Below, in pieces: positions 31,259 through 39,468 of a stretch of 41,716 nucleotides of DNA; position 1 is the first letter of the stretch; each line of letters begins with the position of its first letter. Both the position numbers and the translations under genes were made by a program. The notes beneath the pieces were generated by a model, which was given only the letters and a program-made list of their open reading frames with translations, did not search any database and was not told the DNA's origin. Location: assembly GCF_001043955.1 (NCBI RefSeq), contig NZ_LABZ01000045.1, positions 1 through 41,716 on the forward strand, written 5' to 3'. Source of the DNA: Methylobacterium tarhaniae (GTDB lineage: Bacteria; Pseudomonadota; Alphaproteobacteria; Rhizobiales; Beijerinckiaceae).

Positions 31259-31301
31259 GCGCGGCAGGGATGTCCGGGCAGGCCGGACATCCCTGCCGCG
31301 C
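31259..31301. terminator. 19-bp perfect stem between convergent genes
   Basis: The arm 31259-31277 (GCGCGGCAGGGATGTCCGG) pairs without mismatch with 31283-31301 around a five-base loop. It lies seven bases after the serine hydrolase stop and ten before the chemoreceptor stop, so it should terminate both. Its first 14 bases recur exactly at 33711-33724. Confidence 0.85.
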
Positions 31302-31310
31302 GAGAGAGCC

Positions 31311-33416
31311 TCAGGCCGCCCGGATCGTCGCCAGGAAGCGCGAGACCTCGGCCGAGAGGTGCTCGGCCTGATGCGACAGCGCCGCGGTCGAGGCCAGGAC
31401 CTGGCTCGCCGCCGCGCCCGTCTCCTCCGCCGCGCCCGCCACGCCCGCGATGTTGCCGGTGACCTCGCTCGTGCCGACGGCCGCCTGCGCCACGTTGCGG
31501 ACGATCTCCTGGGTGGCCGCCCCCTGCTGCTCCACCGCCGCGGCGATCGAGGTCGCCACGGCGCTGATCTCGCCGATGCGGGCCGCGATGCCGCCGATGG
31601 CCGAGACGGCTTGGCCGGTCGAGCCCTGGATGCGCCCGATCTGCCCGGTGATCTCCTCGGTCGCCCGCGCCGTCTGGGTCGCCAGCTCCTTCACCTCGGC
31701 GGCGACGACCGCGAAGCCGCGCCCCGCCGCACCCGCGCGGGCGGCCTCGATGGTGGCGTTGAGAGCCAGCAGGTTGGTCTGGCCGGCAATCGTCGAGATC
31801 ATCGCGACCACGTCGCCGATCTTGGCGGCCGCCGCGCTCAGCTCCCGCACCAGCTCCGTCGTCCCGGACGCCTCCGCGGCCGCCGTCCGGGCCAACTCGG
31901 CCGAGCCCTGCACCTGCCGTGCGATTTCCTGCACCGAGGCACCCAGCTCCTCGGCCGCCGCCGCCACCGTGCCGACATTCGTCGCCGCCTGGTCCGCCGC
32001 GGCCGCGACGGTGGTGGATTGCGACGCCGTCTCGGCGGCGATGCCGGCCATGCTCTGGGAAGTGGTCCGCAACTCGGTGGCGGCGTCCGTGACACGGCCG
32101 ATGACGCCGCCCACCATGGTCTCGAAGCGGTCGGCCAGCTCGCGCGTCGCCGCCTTGCGCTGTTCCTCGGCCGAGGCACGGGCGAGCGCCGTCTCCGCCT
32201 CCAGCCGCTTCATCCGGATCAGGCCGTCCTTGAACACCTGGACGGCCTGCGCCATCTCGCCGAGTTCGTCGCGCCGGTCCGCGCCCTCGACCGGCGCGTC
32301 GAGGTCCCCGCCGGCCAGCCGGCGCATCATCCCGGTCATGCGGCCGATCGGGCCGATCACCCGCCAGCGCACGACCACGAACCCGGCCAGCGCGAGGAGC
32401 AGGGCGGCGGCGAGCAGGCCGATCTCGACGGCGAGCCGCGTCGCGGCCTCGGCACGGCGCGTCTCGGCGTGCTGCCGGGCGAGGCGCATCGCCGTGTTCG
32501 CGATCGCCGTCAGGGCGTCGAGGCCCTGGTTGCCGAGCCGGTTGAGCTCGTCGTTGCCGATGCCGGAGGGACGCCGCGCGGCCGCATCGTCGTAGGCGGT
32601 CTTGCGGATCCGCTCGTAGGCGCCGAACGACACCTCCCGGGCGGTGCCCGCCAGGGCCGCCAGCTCGGCGGGCGCCCCGGCCCGGGCCAGGAGCTCGTTG
32701 AGCACCGACCAGTTCACGAGCGCACGGCCGCGCAGCTCGGCCATCCGGCGGTCGAGATCCGGTGTCAGCTCGCCGCGGCTGCGCACCTCCGCCAGGGCCG
32801 TGCGCTCCAGCCCGAGCCCGTCGCGGGCGAGCCAGGCCGCCTGCTTCACGGCCATCAGCTCGGCCGTCGCGGTGTCGGTCATGCGGATGGTCTCGCCGAG
32901 GGCGACCGACATCGCCTCCAGCCGGTCGATCACGTCGGTGGCGGCGGCGTTGTAATCCCGGCTCAAGCCAGGGCGCCGCTGCTCCGGCGGAGCCTTGAGC
33001 GCCGCATCGGCCTCGCCGCGCAGGGCGGAGAACCGCGCGACGCTCCCGGGCAGGCCGGCCGCGATCTCGGGCCGGCCGCTCGTGCAATCGATCTCACGGC
33101 AGAGTTCGACGACGCGCGCAGCGGCCGGATCGGCCTTCCGGCGCGCCGCGGCCAGCATGTCGAGGAACGCGTCGGAGGCCGGCTGCCTGGCGTCGAGCGC
33201 CACCCGCGTGGGGCCGCGCTGGGTGCGGGTGTTCTGGAGCGCGGCGAAGACCTCGTATCCGGCCTCCGCCACCTGCGCGGCCCGCGCGCTCTCCCGAAGC
33301 TTCTGCGCGTCGCTGTAGATCGGCGTGCCGACCGCCACGGCCATGAGTGCCGTCATCGACCCGAGCAGCATCTGGAGGGTCGTGCTGATTCTCGGCGGAA
33401 ATCGTCTCGCGTCCAT
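31311..33416 (-). CDS. Methyl-accepting chemotaxis protein
   Basis: A 701-residue chemoreceptor. TM1 lies at about 11-34, followed by a periplasmic helical sensor of about 290 residues with no named domain. TM2 (about 326-350) leads to a HAMP domain ([19 protein letters not shown]) and the long signalling coiled coil. The hairpin tip region reads [40 protein letters not shown]. That is the conserved CheA/CheW-contact sequence. The start at 33416 is preferred over an ATG seven codons upstream because the conserved basic N terminus begins there. No chemotaxis genes flank it, so it probably feeds a distant array. The ligand is unknown. Confidence 0.93.
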   Translation of the reverse strand: MDARRFPPRISTTLQMLLGSMTALMAVAVGTPIYSDAQKLRESARAAQVAEAGYEVFAALQNTRTQRGPTRVALDARQPASDAFLDMLAAARRKADPAAARVVELCREIDCTSGRPEIAAGLPGSVARFSALRGEADAALKAPPEQRRPGLSRDYNAAATDVIDRLEAMSVALGETIRMTDTATAELMAVKQAAWLARDGLGLERTALAEVRSRGELTPDLDRRMAELRGRALVNWSVLNELLARAGAPAELAALAGTAREVSFGAYERIRKTAYDDAAARRPSGIGNDELNRLGNQGLDALTAIANTAMRLARQHAETRRAEAATRLAVEIGLLAAALLLALAGFVVVRWRVIGPIGRMTGMMRRLAGGDLDAPVEGADRRDELGEMAQAVQVFKDGLIRMKRLEAETALARASAEEQRKAATRELADRFETMVGGVIGRVTDAATELRTTSQSMAGIAAETASQSTTVAAAADQAATNVGTVAAAAEELGASVQEIARQVQGSAELARTAAAEASGTTELVRELSAAAAKIGDVVAMISTIAGQTNLLALNATIEAARAGAAGRGFAVVAAEVKELATQTARATEEITGQIGRIQGSTGQAVSAIGGIAARIGEISAVATSIAAAVEQQGAATQEIVRNVAQAAVGTSEVTGNIAGVAGAAEETGAAASQVLASTAALSHQAEHLSAEVSRFLATIRAA

Positions 33417-33995
33417 TATTCGTCCAGATGTCGGCATCGTCAGGGGCGTGCCGCCGCAGGCTGGGCGATAAGATTGAAATTTATCTTACCATTTTAATCG
33501 ATTTACATATGTTTAAATGATGAAACCTGACCGAGTGTTATTTGGCACTTTTCTATCATTCCGGTTCGGCAGGTCGATACCTTGCCGCAAGGACGATGAA
33601 GTCTACGGGTGATGCGCACCGCCACGACGTGATCGTGCCAGGACGTCTCCAAGGTGAGAGGCATGACGGAGCCGGGCCTCGCGGACGGGCGACCGGGCCT
33701 CCGTAGCGGGGCGCGGCAGGGATGAAAAAATTCCGCGCCTCATGGAATAACAAGGCGGGAGAAGCATCCCTGTCGGTGTGACGACGATTCGCGAGGAGGT
33801 CCGTCACGTGGAGGTCCGTCACGTGGAGGTCCGCGCATGCCGGCAGGCCGATCGTGGGCGATCCGATGCGCCTCGTCGCGCCGCGGATGCCGGACCGGCA
33901 CGGCGACAGCCTCCCGGGGGCGATCGACGAGGGCCGTCCTGCCCCCCGGCAACGACATCCGCCGCAGGCCCGCGGCGAACACCTGAAGGCAGCCC
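33417..33995. other. Intergenic region between the chemoreceptor and catalase-like genes
   Basis: I see no convincing gene here. The part about 33467-33560 is AT-rich and includes the dyad TAAGAT-N8-ATCTTA (33469-33488), a likely chemoreceptor promoter or operator. CAGGGATG (33717-33724) and CATCCCTG (33765-33772) form an inverted repeat, preceded by bases that match the terminator at 31259-31272. Further right are 15-bp tandem repeats. Open frames crossing the region on the minus strand look like shadows. Confidence 0.5.
33796..33840. repeat. 15-bp tandem repeats upstream of the catalase-like gene
   Basis: gaggtccgtcacgtg occurs exactly at 33796-33810 and 33811-33825, with a partial third copy at 33826-33840. 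CGTCACGTG is close to palindromic. It lies about 155-200 bases before the catalase-like start. Confidence 0.85.
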
Positions 33996-35099
33996 ATGGC
34001 CTTGCTGAACACCCTGATCGGGGCACCTCCCGGAATGCCCGCCCGCACCCTGCTGGTGCGCCTCGCCGCCATCGGCGCGGTCCTCGCCGGGAGCGCCGGC
34101 ACCTTCGCGTATGTCGGCGGCTGGCTGTCGCCGGGCGCCCTCACGCCGGCCCGGGTCATCGACCGGTTCGAGGAGGTGAACGGCCCTCATCCGGGCTTCC
34201 GCCGCAACCACGCCAAGGGATTGTGCGTCGCGGGCCGCTTCGCGAGCAACGGCGCGGGCGCCCGGCTCTCGAAGGCCGGCCTGTTCGCTGACGGGCGGGA
34301 GACCCCCGTGGAGGGCCGCGTGGCGCTGGCCGGCGGCCAGCCCTACGCGGCGGATGCCGAGGCCACCGTGCGCAGCCTCGCCCTGCGTTTCCGGCTGCCG
34401 GATGGCGAGGAGTGGCGCACGGGCATGAACAACATCCCGGTCTTCCCGGTGCGCACGCCGGAGGCCTTCTACGAGCAGCTCCTCGCCGCCAAGCCCGATC
34501 CGGCGACGGGCAAGCCCGATCCCGAACGGATGAGGGCCTTCGCCGCGGCCCATCCGGAGAGCGCGACGGCGGCCGCCGTGATCAAGGCCCGCACCATCAC
34601 CGCGGGCTTCGCCGACAGCACCTATTGGGGCCTCAACGCCTTCCGGTTCGTCGCCGCCGACGGCAGCGACCGGGCGGTGCGCTGGGCCGTCGTGCCGGAG
34701 GGGCCCGCGCAGACCGTCCCGGCTGCACGGGGCGACAGGAACGACCTCTTCGACGCGTTCGCCGCGACGCTGGCCCAGGGGCCGCGGCGCTGGCACCTGC
34801 TGGTGACCGTGGCCGGGCCCGGCGACCCGGTCGCGGACGCGACCCGGCCATGGCCCGCGGAGCGCGAGAGCGTCGATGTGGGCACGCTCACCCTCACCGG
34901 CACGGCGCCCGAGGCGGCCGGCAACTGCCGGGACATCAACTTCGACCCGCTCGTCCTGCCCGACGGCATCGCCCCCTCCGACGATCCCCTGCTGAGCGCC
35001 CGCTCGGCCGCCTATTCGCGCTCCTTCACGCGCCGGTCCGGCGAGGAGAAGCCCCCCAGCGCCGTCGCCGGTGCGCCGTCCCGTGGAGAGGTCCGCTGA
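33996..35099 (+). CDS. Catalase-related peroxidase (SrpA-like), membrane-anchored
   Basis: A 367-residue member of the small haem catalase family, lacking the long arms of true catalases. An N-terminal membrane helix or signal anchor (about 17-40) exports the protein. The distal His72 lies in RRNHAKG, the proximal tyrosine ligand is probably Tyr340 in SARSAAYSRSF, and FRLPDGEEWRTGMNNIPVF is a typical family segment. These enzymes work as peroxidases with organic donors in the periplasm. The stop overlaps the start of a cytochrome b561 gene (TGATG), suggesting that electrons come from the membrane through that partner. Confidence 0.88.
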   Translation: MALLNTLIGAPPGMPARTLLVRLAAIGAVLAGSAGTFAYVGGWLSPGALTPARVIDRFEEVNGPHPGFRRNHAKGLCVAGRFASNGAGARLSKAGLFADGRETPVEGRVALAGGQPYAADAEATVRSLALRFRLPDGEEWRTGMNNIPVFPVRTPEAFYEQLLAAKPDPATGKPDPERMRAFAAAHPESATAAAVIKARTITAGFADSTYWGLNAFRFVAADGSDRAVRWAVVPEGPAQTVPAARGDRNDLFDAFAATLAQGPRRWHLLVTVAGPGDPVADATRPWPAERESVDVGTLTLTGTAPEAAGNCRDINFDPLVLPDGIAPSDDPLLSARSAAYSRSFTRRSGEEKPPSAVAGAPSRGEVR

Positions 35100-35647
35100 T
35101 GCCGTCCGCCCGCTTCAACCGGCCCGCCCGCCTGCTCCACTGGGTCATGGCGGCCCTGATCCTCGCCATGCTGCTGATCGGCGTCGGCATGGTGACCTCG
35201 CTCTCCGGTTACGGGGCCCTGGTCGCGCTGCACCGGCCGCTCGGCATCCTGATCCTGGTCCTCGCTCTCCTGCGGCTCGTCAACCGCCGGCTCCACCCGC
35301 CGCCGCCCCTGCCGGCGGACCTGCCGGCCTGGCAGCGCCGGGCCGCGCAGGCCTCGCACGTCGCGCTCTACGGGCTCATGCTCGCCATGCCGCTCGTCGG
35401 CTGGGCCATGCTGTCGGCGGCGCGCTACCCCGTCGCCCTCGTCGGCCCGGTCGTGCTGCCGCCGATCCTGCCCCGGAGCCCGATGCTCTATGCCGGGCTG
35501 CGCTCGCTCCACACGATCCTCGCCTACGCGCTGTTCGGGGTGATCCTCGCCCATGTCGGCGCGGCCCTGCTGCACGGGCTGATCCGCCGGGACGGGGTGT
35601 TCGCCAGCATGGCGCCCTGGCGTCCCCGCCGCCCGGGCGAAGGCTAG
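35099..35647 (+). CDS. Cytochrome b561 family protein
   Basis: A 182-residue membrane cytochrome with four helices. Candidate haem-ligand histidines are His14 (RLLHWVM), His45 (ALHRPLG), His87 (QASHVALYG), His138 (SLHTILAY) and His152 (LAHVGAALLHG). It is coupled to the upstream peroxidase gene by a one-base overlap and probably passes quinol electrons to it. The stop codon TAG and the stop of the convergent DUF1989 gene share the palindrome CTAG at 35644-35647. Confidence 0.9.
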   Translation: MPSARFNRPARLLHWVMAALILAMLLIGVGMVTSLSGYGALVALHRPLGILILVLALLRLVNRRLHPPPPLPADLPAWQRRAAQASHVALYGLMLAMPLVGWAMLSAARYPVALVGPVVLPPILPRSPMLYAGLRSLHTILAYALFGVILAHVGAALLHGLIRRDGVFASMAPWRPRRPGEG

Positions 35648-36255
35648 GCCGCCTTCCCGGCCCGCACGATGCGGTAATGGATCGGCTTGAAGCTGCCGTT
35701 GTTCGATTGCAGGGCGGAGCAGGCGGTCAGGCCGATGATGAGGTCGGCCTGCGCCTCGAAGGTGATGTGGTCGCCGGCCCGGCTGAGGGGCGGGGCGACG
35801 TGGAACGTGCCGGTCGTCCCGTCCACCGGCACGTTCATGAAGCAGTTGAAGGCGACCGGGATGCGGTCGGGCCCGATTCCGTAGGGCGCGAGCGCCGCGG
35901 CGAGGTTGCCGAAGCAGCCGCGATGCGGGTCGGCGTCGCCGTAGATGATGCGGAACGTGTCCGCCGAGCAGGGCGTCAGCAGGAAGTCGTGGCGCCCCAC
36001 GCTGTCCTCGACGATCCGCAGGAGCACGTTCGAGCGGTTCGAGTAGAGCGGGTCGCCCGTCGTCAGATAGATCCGGCTCGCATAGTCGAGGGTGCGCCCG
36101 GAGGAGAGAACCTCGTCCGTGTCGTGCCGGTTGAAGGCGAGGAGGTCGGCCACCTGCTCGCCGCGCGGGTCGATCACGGTCAGGCGGTCGCCCCTGTCGA
36201 GGGTGAAGGCGACGCCGGAGCGCGGGGCGATCTCGTGCCGGCCCTCAGCGCACAT
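35644..36255 (-). CDS. DUF1989 / urea carboxylase-associated family protein
   Basis: A 203-residue soluble protein with the full DUF1989 pattern: VIDPRGEQVADLLAFN, LLTPCSADTFRIIYGD, HRGCFGNLAAAL, FNCFMNVPVD and a late ITFEAQADLIIGLTACS. Cys96, His111, Cys114 and Cys138 are candidate metal ligands. Two DUF1989 proteins elsewhere, CgdA and CgdB, were shown to deiminate carboxyguanidine, so the family handles guanidine-derived compounds. There is no urea or guanidine carboxylase nearby. The start overlaps the stop of the GntA-like gene by 11 bases, so the two are translated together and probably act in sequence. Confidence 0.88.
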   Translation of the reverse strand: MCAEGRHEIAPRSGVAFTLDRGDRLTVIDPRGEQVADLLAFNRHDTDEVLSSGRTLDYASRIYLTTGDPLYSNRSNVLLRIVEDSVGRHDFLLTPCSADTFRIIYGDADPHRGCFGNLAAALAPYGIGPDRIPVAFNCFMNVPVDGTTGTFHVAPPLSRAGDHITFEAQADLIIGLTACSALQSNNGSFKPIHYRIVRAGKAA

Positions 36256-37030
36256 CGGTGCCTCCCCGGCCGGCGCGCGGCCGGAACGGGCAGCGCCACG
36301 CCTCGTCGACGGCCCGGCCGCTGTACTGGCGCGCCTCCGAGACCTCGCCGTGGCGCGCCAGCATCGGGTTGGCGGAGCCCGCCAGCGCCACGTCCCGCTG
36401 CACGATCGAGGCGCGCAGCGTCTCGTAGCGGCCGGCCTCGCGCAGCTGCTCGAACTGCCGGTGGGGATTGAACACCAGGGCGGGGGAGGAGAAGCGCCGC
36501 GCCGGCCGGCTGGCGCCGGGATGCAGCCCGACGACGAAGAACGCCTCGCCCCCGAAGCTCAGGGAGAAGTGCGGATTGTCCGGATCGGCCGCCACGCGCT
36601 CGTCCCAGCGATGGCCGAGCCAGGCATCCTTGTCGGCGAGCGACTGGAGCCGCTGCCACAGGTGCCGCTCGAACGCCGCCTCGCTCAAGGTGTCCGGATC
36701 CTCGAACACGACGGCGAGGCTCTGGAAGGTGTCGGGCCGCGCCCGGTAATGCGCCGCGAAGGCGAGCAGGGCCGGGTAGATCCGCATGTCGTCCCAGGCC
36801 GAGGTCACCGACCGGGCAACGAGGACGCGCATCCGTCCCCGGGACAGGGCCGCCTTGGCGCCGACGCACGGGAAGTCCGTCTGCCGGATGAAGGCCCGGA
36901 AGGCCTTGGCCCGCGGATGATCCTGGTCGTTCCGGGGCAGGGGCATGGGACCGGGTGGCGGAACGATGCGGGACAGCGAGGCCGGCCTGCCGATACGCTG
37001 CATGGCCGACATGGGATCTTGCTCACTCAC
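36245..37030 (-). CDS. YqcI/YcgG family protein, GntA-like haem-dependent N-hydroxylase
   Basis: A 261-residue soluble protein of the YqcI/YcgG family: FRAFIRQTDFPCVGAKAAL near the N terminus, then YPALLAFAAHYR, LWQRLQSLADKD, DPDNPHFSLSFGGEAFFVVG, LHPGASRPARRF and LVFNPHRQFEQLR. GntA, a member acting in guanitoxin synthesis, is a haem-dependent hydroxylase of a guanidine nitrogen. Cys and His residues in these blocks are candidate haem ligands, but I cannot pick one. The start is a GTG at 37030 with GGAG about 11 bases away. An ATG at 37012 is the alternative. The neighbours (DUF1989, EgtD-like) argue for a guanidine or amino-acid N-oxidation pathway. Confidence 0.82.
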   Translation of the reverse strand: MSEQDPMSAMQRIGRPASLSRIVPPPGPMPLPRNDQDHPRAKAFRAFIRQTDFPCVGAKAALSRGRMRVLVARSVTSAWDDMRIYPALLAFAAHYRARPDTFQSLAVVFEDPDTLSEAAFERHLWQRLQSLADKDAWLGHRWDERVAADPDNPHFSLSFGGEAFFVVGLHPGASRPARRFSSPALVFNPHRQFEQLREAGRYETLRASIVQRDVALAGSANPMLARHGEVSEARQYSGRAVDEAWRCPFRPRAGRGGTDVR

Positions 37031-37126
37031 GGCAGATGAACTCCACGAATATCACCGTCTCCGTCGCCGGTCCGGGGCCGCGCCGCGCAGCCCCGGGGAC
37101 GTCGCGCCCGCCTCACCCCTCCGGCC

Positions 37127-38068
37127 TCAGGCGCTGCGCAGCAGGTGCAGGCTGAACACGCCGAGCGCGTCCAGCCACACCGCCTCGGGGGTCCAGCCGC
37201 TGCGTCGCGCGATGTCCTGGAAGGCCTCGGGCGCGTACTTGTAGGAATTGTCGGTGTGGATGCTCTCGCCGGCCGCGAAGCGGAAGGTCTCGCCGTCGAG
37301 CCGGCACGCGGTGTCCCGCGTCGCGACCAGGTGGGCCTCGACCCGGAAGGGCTCCGGCAGCACCCGCGCCTCGTGCCGGAAGGCGTCGAGGTCGAAGGTG
37401 GCGCCGAGCTCCCGGTTCGCCCGCGCGAGCAGGTTCAGGTGGAGCGCCGCCATCAGCCCGTCGGCGCCGCCATAGGCCCGCAGCAGCCTTTCCTCGTCGC
37501 GGGTCGGATCGACGCCGATCAGGAACCAGCTCGGCCCGAGCGTGGCACGGACCCGCTCCATGAAGGCGACCGCCTGCGGGCCCGAGAAGTTGCTGATGCT
37601 GGTGCCGGGAAAGAAGCCGAGCACCGGCCCGCCCGAGAGATCGACCGGCAGCGCGATCGGCTGCGAGTAATCGGCGTGGACCGGGATCATCTCGACCTCG
37701 GGATAGTCCGGGGCGAGCCGGTCGATCGCCGCCTTGAGGAAGTCCCAAGAGATGTCGAGCGCGACGTAGCGGGCGGGCCGCGCCAGCGCGTCGAGCAGGG
37801 TGCGGATCTTGCGGCTCGCGCCGCTGCCGTACTCCACCACCGTGACGCCGGCGCCGATCCGGTCCGCGACCTCCGCCGCCACGCCGGGCAGGAGCGTCAT
37901 CTCGCGACCGGTCGGATAATAGTCGCTCGTGCCGCAGATCCGGTCGAACAGCGTCGAGCCCTCGACGTCCCACAGGTACTTGCCCGGCAGCGCCCGGGGC
38001 CGGGCCGCCAGGCCGGCGCGGGCGTCGCGCAGGAACGCGGCTCTCTCCCGGGTCTCGGTGTTCGGCAT
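37127..38068 (-). CDS. EgtD-family L-histidine N-alpha-methyltransferase-like protein
   Basis: A 313-residue SAM-dependent methyltransferase of the EgtD family. The SAM motif is VVEYGSGASRKIR (from about residue 77). The substrate pocket shows Tyr50-Tyr51 in SDYYPTGRE, Asn160 in GTSISNFSG and a late GESIHTDNSYKY. In mycobacterial EgtD the last element has Glu282 and Ser284 in a TE-x-S arrangement. Here the Glu is replaced by Asp273, a conservative but relevant change. The normal product would be hercynine (trimethyl-histidine). No EgtB sulfoxide synthase is in the window. The ATG at 38068 has GGGAGG six bases upstream, and an ATG at 38083 overlaps the preceding stop. Confidence 0.86.
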   Translation of the reverse strand: MPNTETRERAAFLRDARAGLAARPRALPGKYLWDVEGSTLFDRICGTSDYYPTGREMTLLPGVAAEVADRIGAGVTVVEYGSGASRKIRTLLDALARPARYVALDISWDFLKAAIDRLAPDYPEVEMIPVHADYSQPIALPVDLSGGPVLGFFPGTSISNFSGPQAVAFMERVRATLGPSWFLIGVDPTRDEERLLRAYGGADGLMAALHLNLLARANRELGATFDLDAFRHEARVLPEPFRVEAHLVATRDTACRLDGETFRFAAGESIHTDNSYKYAPEAFQDIARRSGWTPEAVWLDALGVFSLHLLRSA

Positions 38069-38082
38069 GCTCGCCTCCCGCA

Positions 38083-39051
38083 TCAGATCGGCCGCGTCGC
38101 CGTCAGGACCGCGAGGGCGATGCGGTCCGCCTCGGCATAGGCCGGACCGTCCAGCTCCTCGCCGTAGACGTCCGGATCGACCTCGTCATAGGCCCAGTCC
38201 AGCCCGGCATCGGCGCACAGCTCGCAGGCGGCGGCCCGGAACATGTCCCGGCCGCCGACGATGGCCGTCCCGGTGAACAGGACCAGCGAGCCACCCGGGG
38301 CGAGCCGGTGCGTGGCCGCCTCGACCACCGCGAGGGACAGCCCCGAGCCGTGCACGCCGCCTCCGTCCCGGTAGGCGCGCCCGGCGGCATCGACCATGAA
38401 GGGCGGGTTCGAGACGACCAGGTCGAACGCGCCCTCGACCTGTCCCAGGAGGTCGCTGCGCCGGGCCGTGGCCGAGGTGACGCCCGCCGCGCGGGCATTG
38501 AGGCTGGCGGCGTGGAGCGCCGCCTCGTTGATGTCGACGAGGGCGATTTCGGCCTCCGGCGCCCGCTTGGCGACCACGATCCCGGCGGCCCCGGAACCGC
38601 AGCCGATATCGGCCACGTGGCGCAGCGGGGCGGCGCGGGCCCCCAGATGGGCGGTGACGGCACGGACGAACCGCAGCGTGTCGGGGCCGAAGAACACCGA
38701 ATCGGCGGCGAGCGGCGGATAGGCCGAGTGCAGGAACAGCTCGCCGTCGAGGCTCGACAGGCGCAGGGTGGGCCGCCACAGCGCGCCGTCCGGAACCGCC
38801 GCGCCAGCTTCCCGCATGAGGTCGAACAGCTCGCGCGGGATCACGTCGGGCCGGAAGGGCCGGCTCCAGCCGAGGATGTCGCGCAGGTCGCGCGCCTCGG
38901 CGCTGCCGGGCCGCCGGTTCACCCGCTCGTGCGTGGCCGGCGTCACCGTGGTGAAGGCGTAACCCGTCGCGCGGACCGCCTCGACCAGGGCCAGCAACGC
39001 CGCATCCCTGTCGGGGGTCGAGGCCAGGAACGGGCTCGTCGGCATCGTCAT
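38083..39051 (-). CDS. Class I SAM methyltransferase (HemK/RsmC-like, NPPF motif)
   Basis: A 322-residue protein. About 120 N-terminal residues form a helical domain with ERVNRRPGSAEARDL and FRPDVIPRELFDLM. The Rossmann methyltransferase follows, with HVADIGCGSGAAGIVVA, the acidic ALVDINEAALHAA and the catalytic-loop VVSNPPFMV. An NPP(F/Y) motif is used by enzymes that methylate planar nitrogens in glutamine side chains, bases or similar. The gene is first in the minus-strand group and its stop overlaps an ATG of the EgtD-like gene. It may modify a small molecule of this operon, or be a protein or RNA methyltransferase by chance neighbourhood. Confidence 0.82.
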   Translation of the reverse strand: MTMPTSPFLASTPDRDAALLALVEAVRATGYAFTTVTPATHERVNRRPGSAEARDLRDILGWSRPFRPDVIPRELFDLMREAGAAVPDGALWRPTLRLSSLDGELFLHSAYPPLAADSVFFGPDTLRFVRAVTAHLGARAAPLRHVADIGCGSGAAGIVVAKRAPEAEIALVDINEAALHAASLNARAAGVTSATARRSDLLGQVEGAFDLVVSNPPFMVDAAGRAYRDGGGVHGSGLSLAVVEAATHRLAPGGSLVLFTGTAIVGGRDMFRAAACELCADAGLDWAYDEVDPDVYGEELDGPAYAEADRIALAVLTATRPI

Positions 39052-39468
39052 GGGCGCAACGCTCCCTCGCCGGCGGGATCGTGCGGCGTCGGCACGGCCG
39101 GGACACGGTCGGAATGGCCGCGGCGGCCCCGCGCGAGGGCGAACCCTCCGGTCTGCAGCTCGCATCGACACCTCACCCCGGACGCCCTCCCTGCTCGGGC
39201 ACGATCTTCCAAGATACTGGATCGCAGTATCTCGATCGGTCCGGTCGGCAACGTGCGACGGGTGCATCGGTTCGAGGGCGTGCCACGCTTTGGCGTTCGC
39301 CCCGGCGGAAGGCCATCCGCGGTGGGAAACGGTCGCGCCGCAGCGATCCAGGCTTCGAGACCTGCGCGCGGCGTCGGCCTGCATGATCGGCAGCCGATGG
39401 TTTCCGGATGCTGGCAGGGAGTATAAAGCGAGGCTCGATCCGATTCCCCGTCACGCCCCGAACACCCG
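39052..39468. promoter_or_regulatory. Divergent intergenic region with a 21-bp dyad at 39212-39232
   Basis: AGATACTG (39212-39219) and CAGTATCT (39225-39232) form a perfect inverted repeat around gatcg, lying about 160 bases from the methyltransferase start and 236 from the kinase start. A TATAAA sequence near 39422 could be part of the kinase promoter. The remaining bases show no convincing gene; open frames crossing here on both strands look like shadows. Confidence 0.45.

Noticed and set aside
33740..34159. 139-residue minus-strand frame across the catalase-like upstream region
   Set aside because: It crosses the tandem repeats and the catalase start, has no family resemblance and shadow-like composition.
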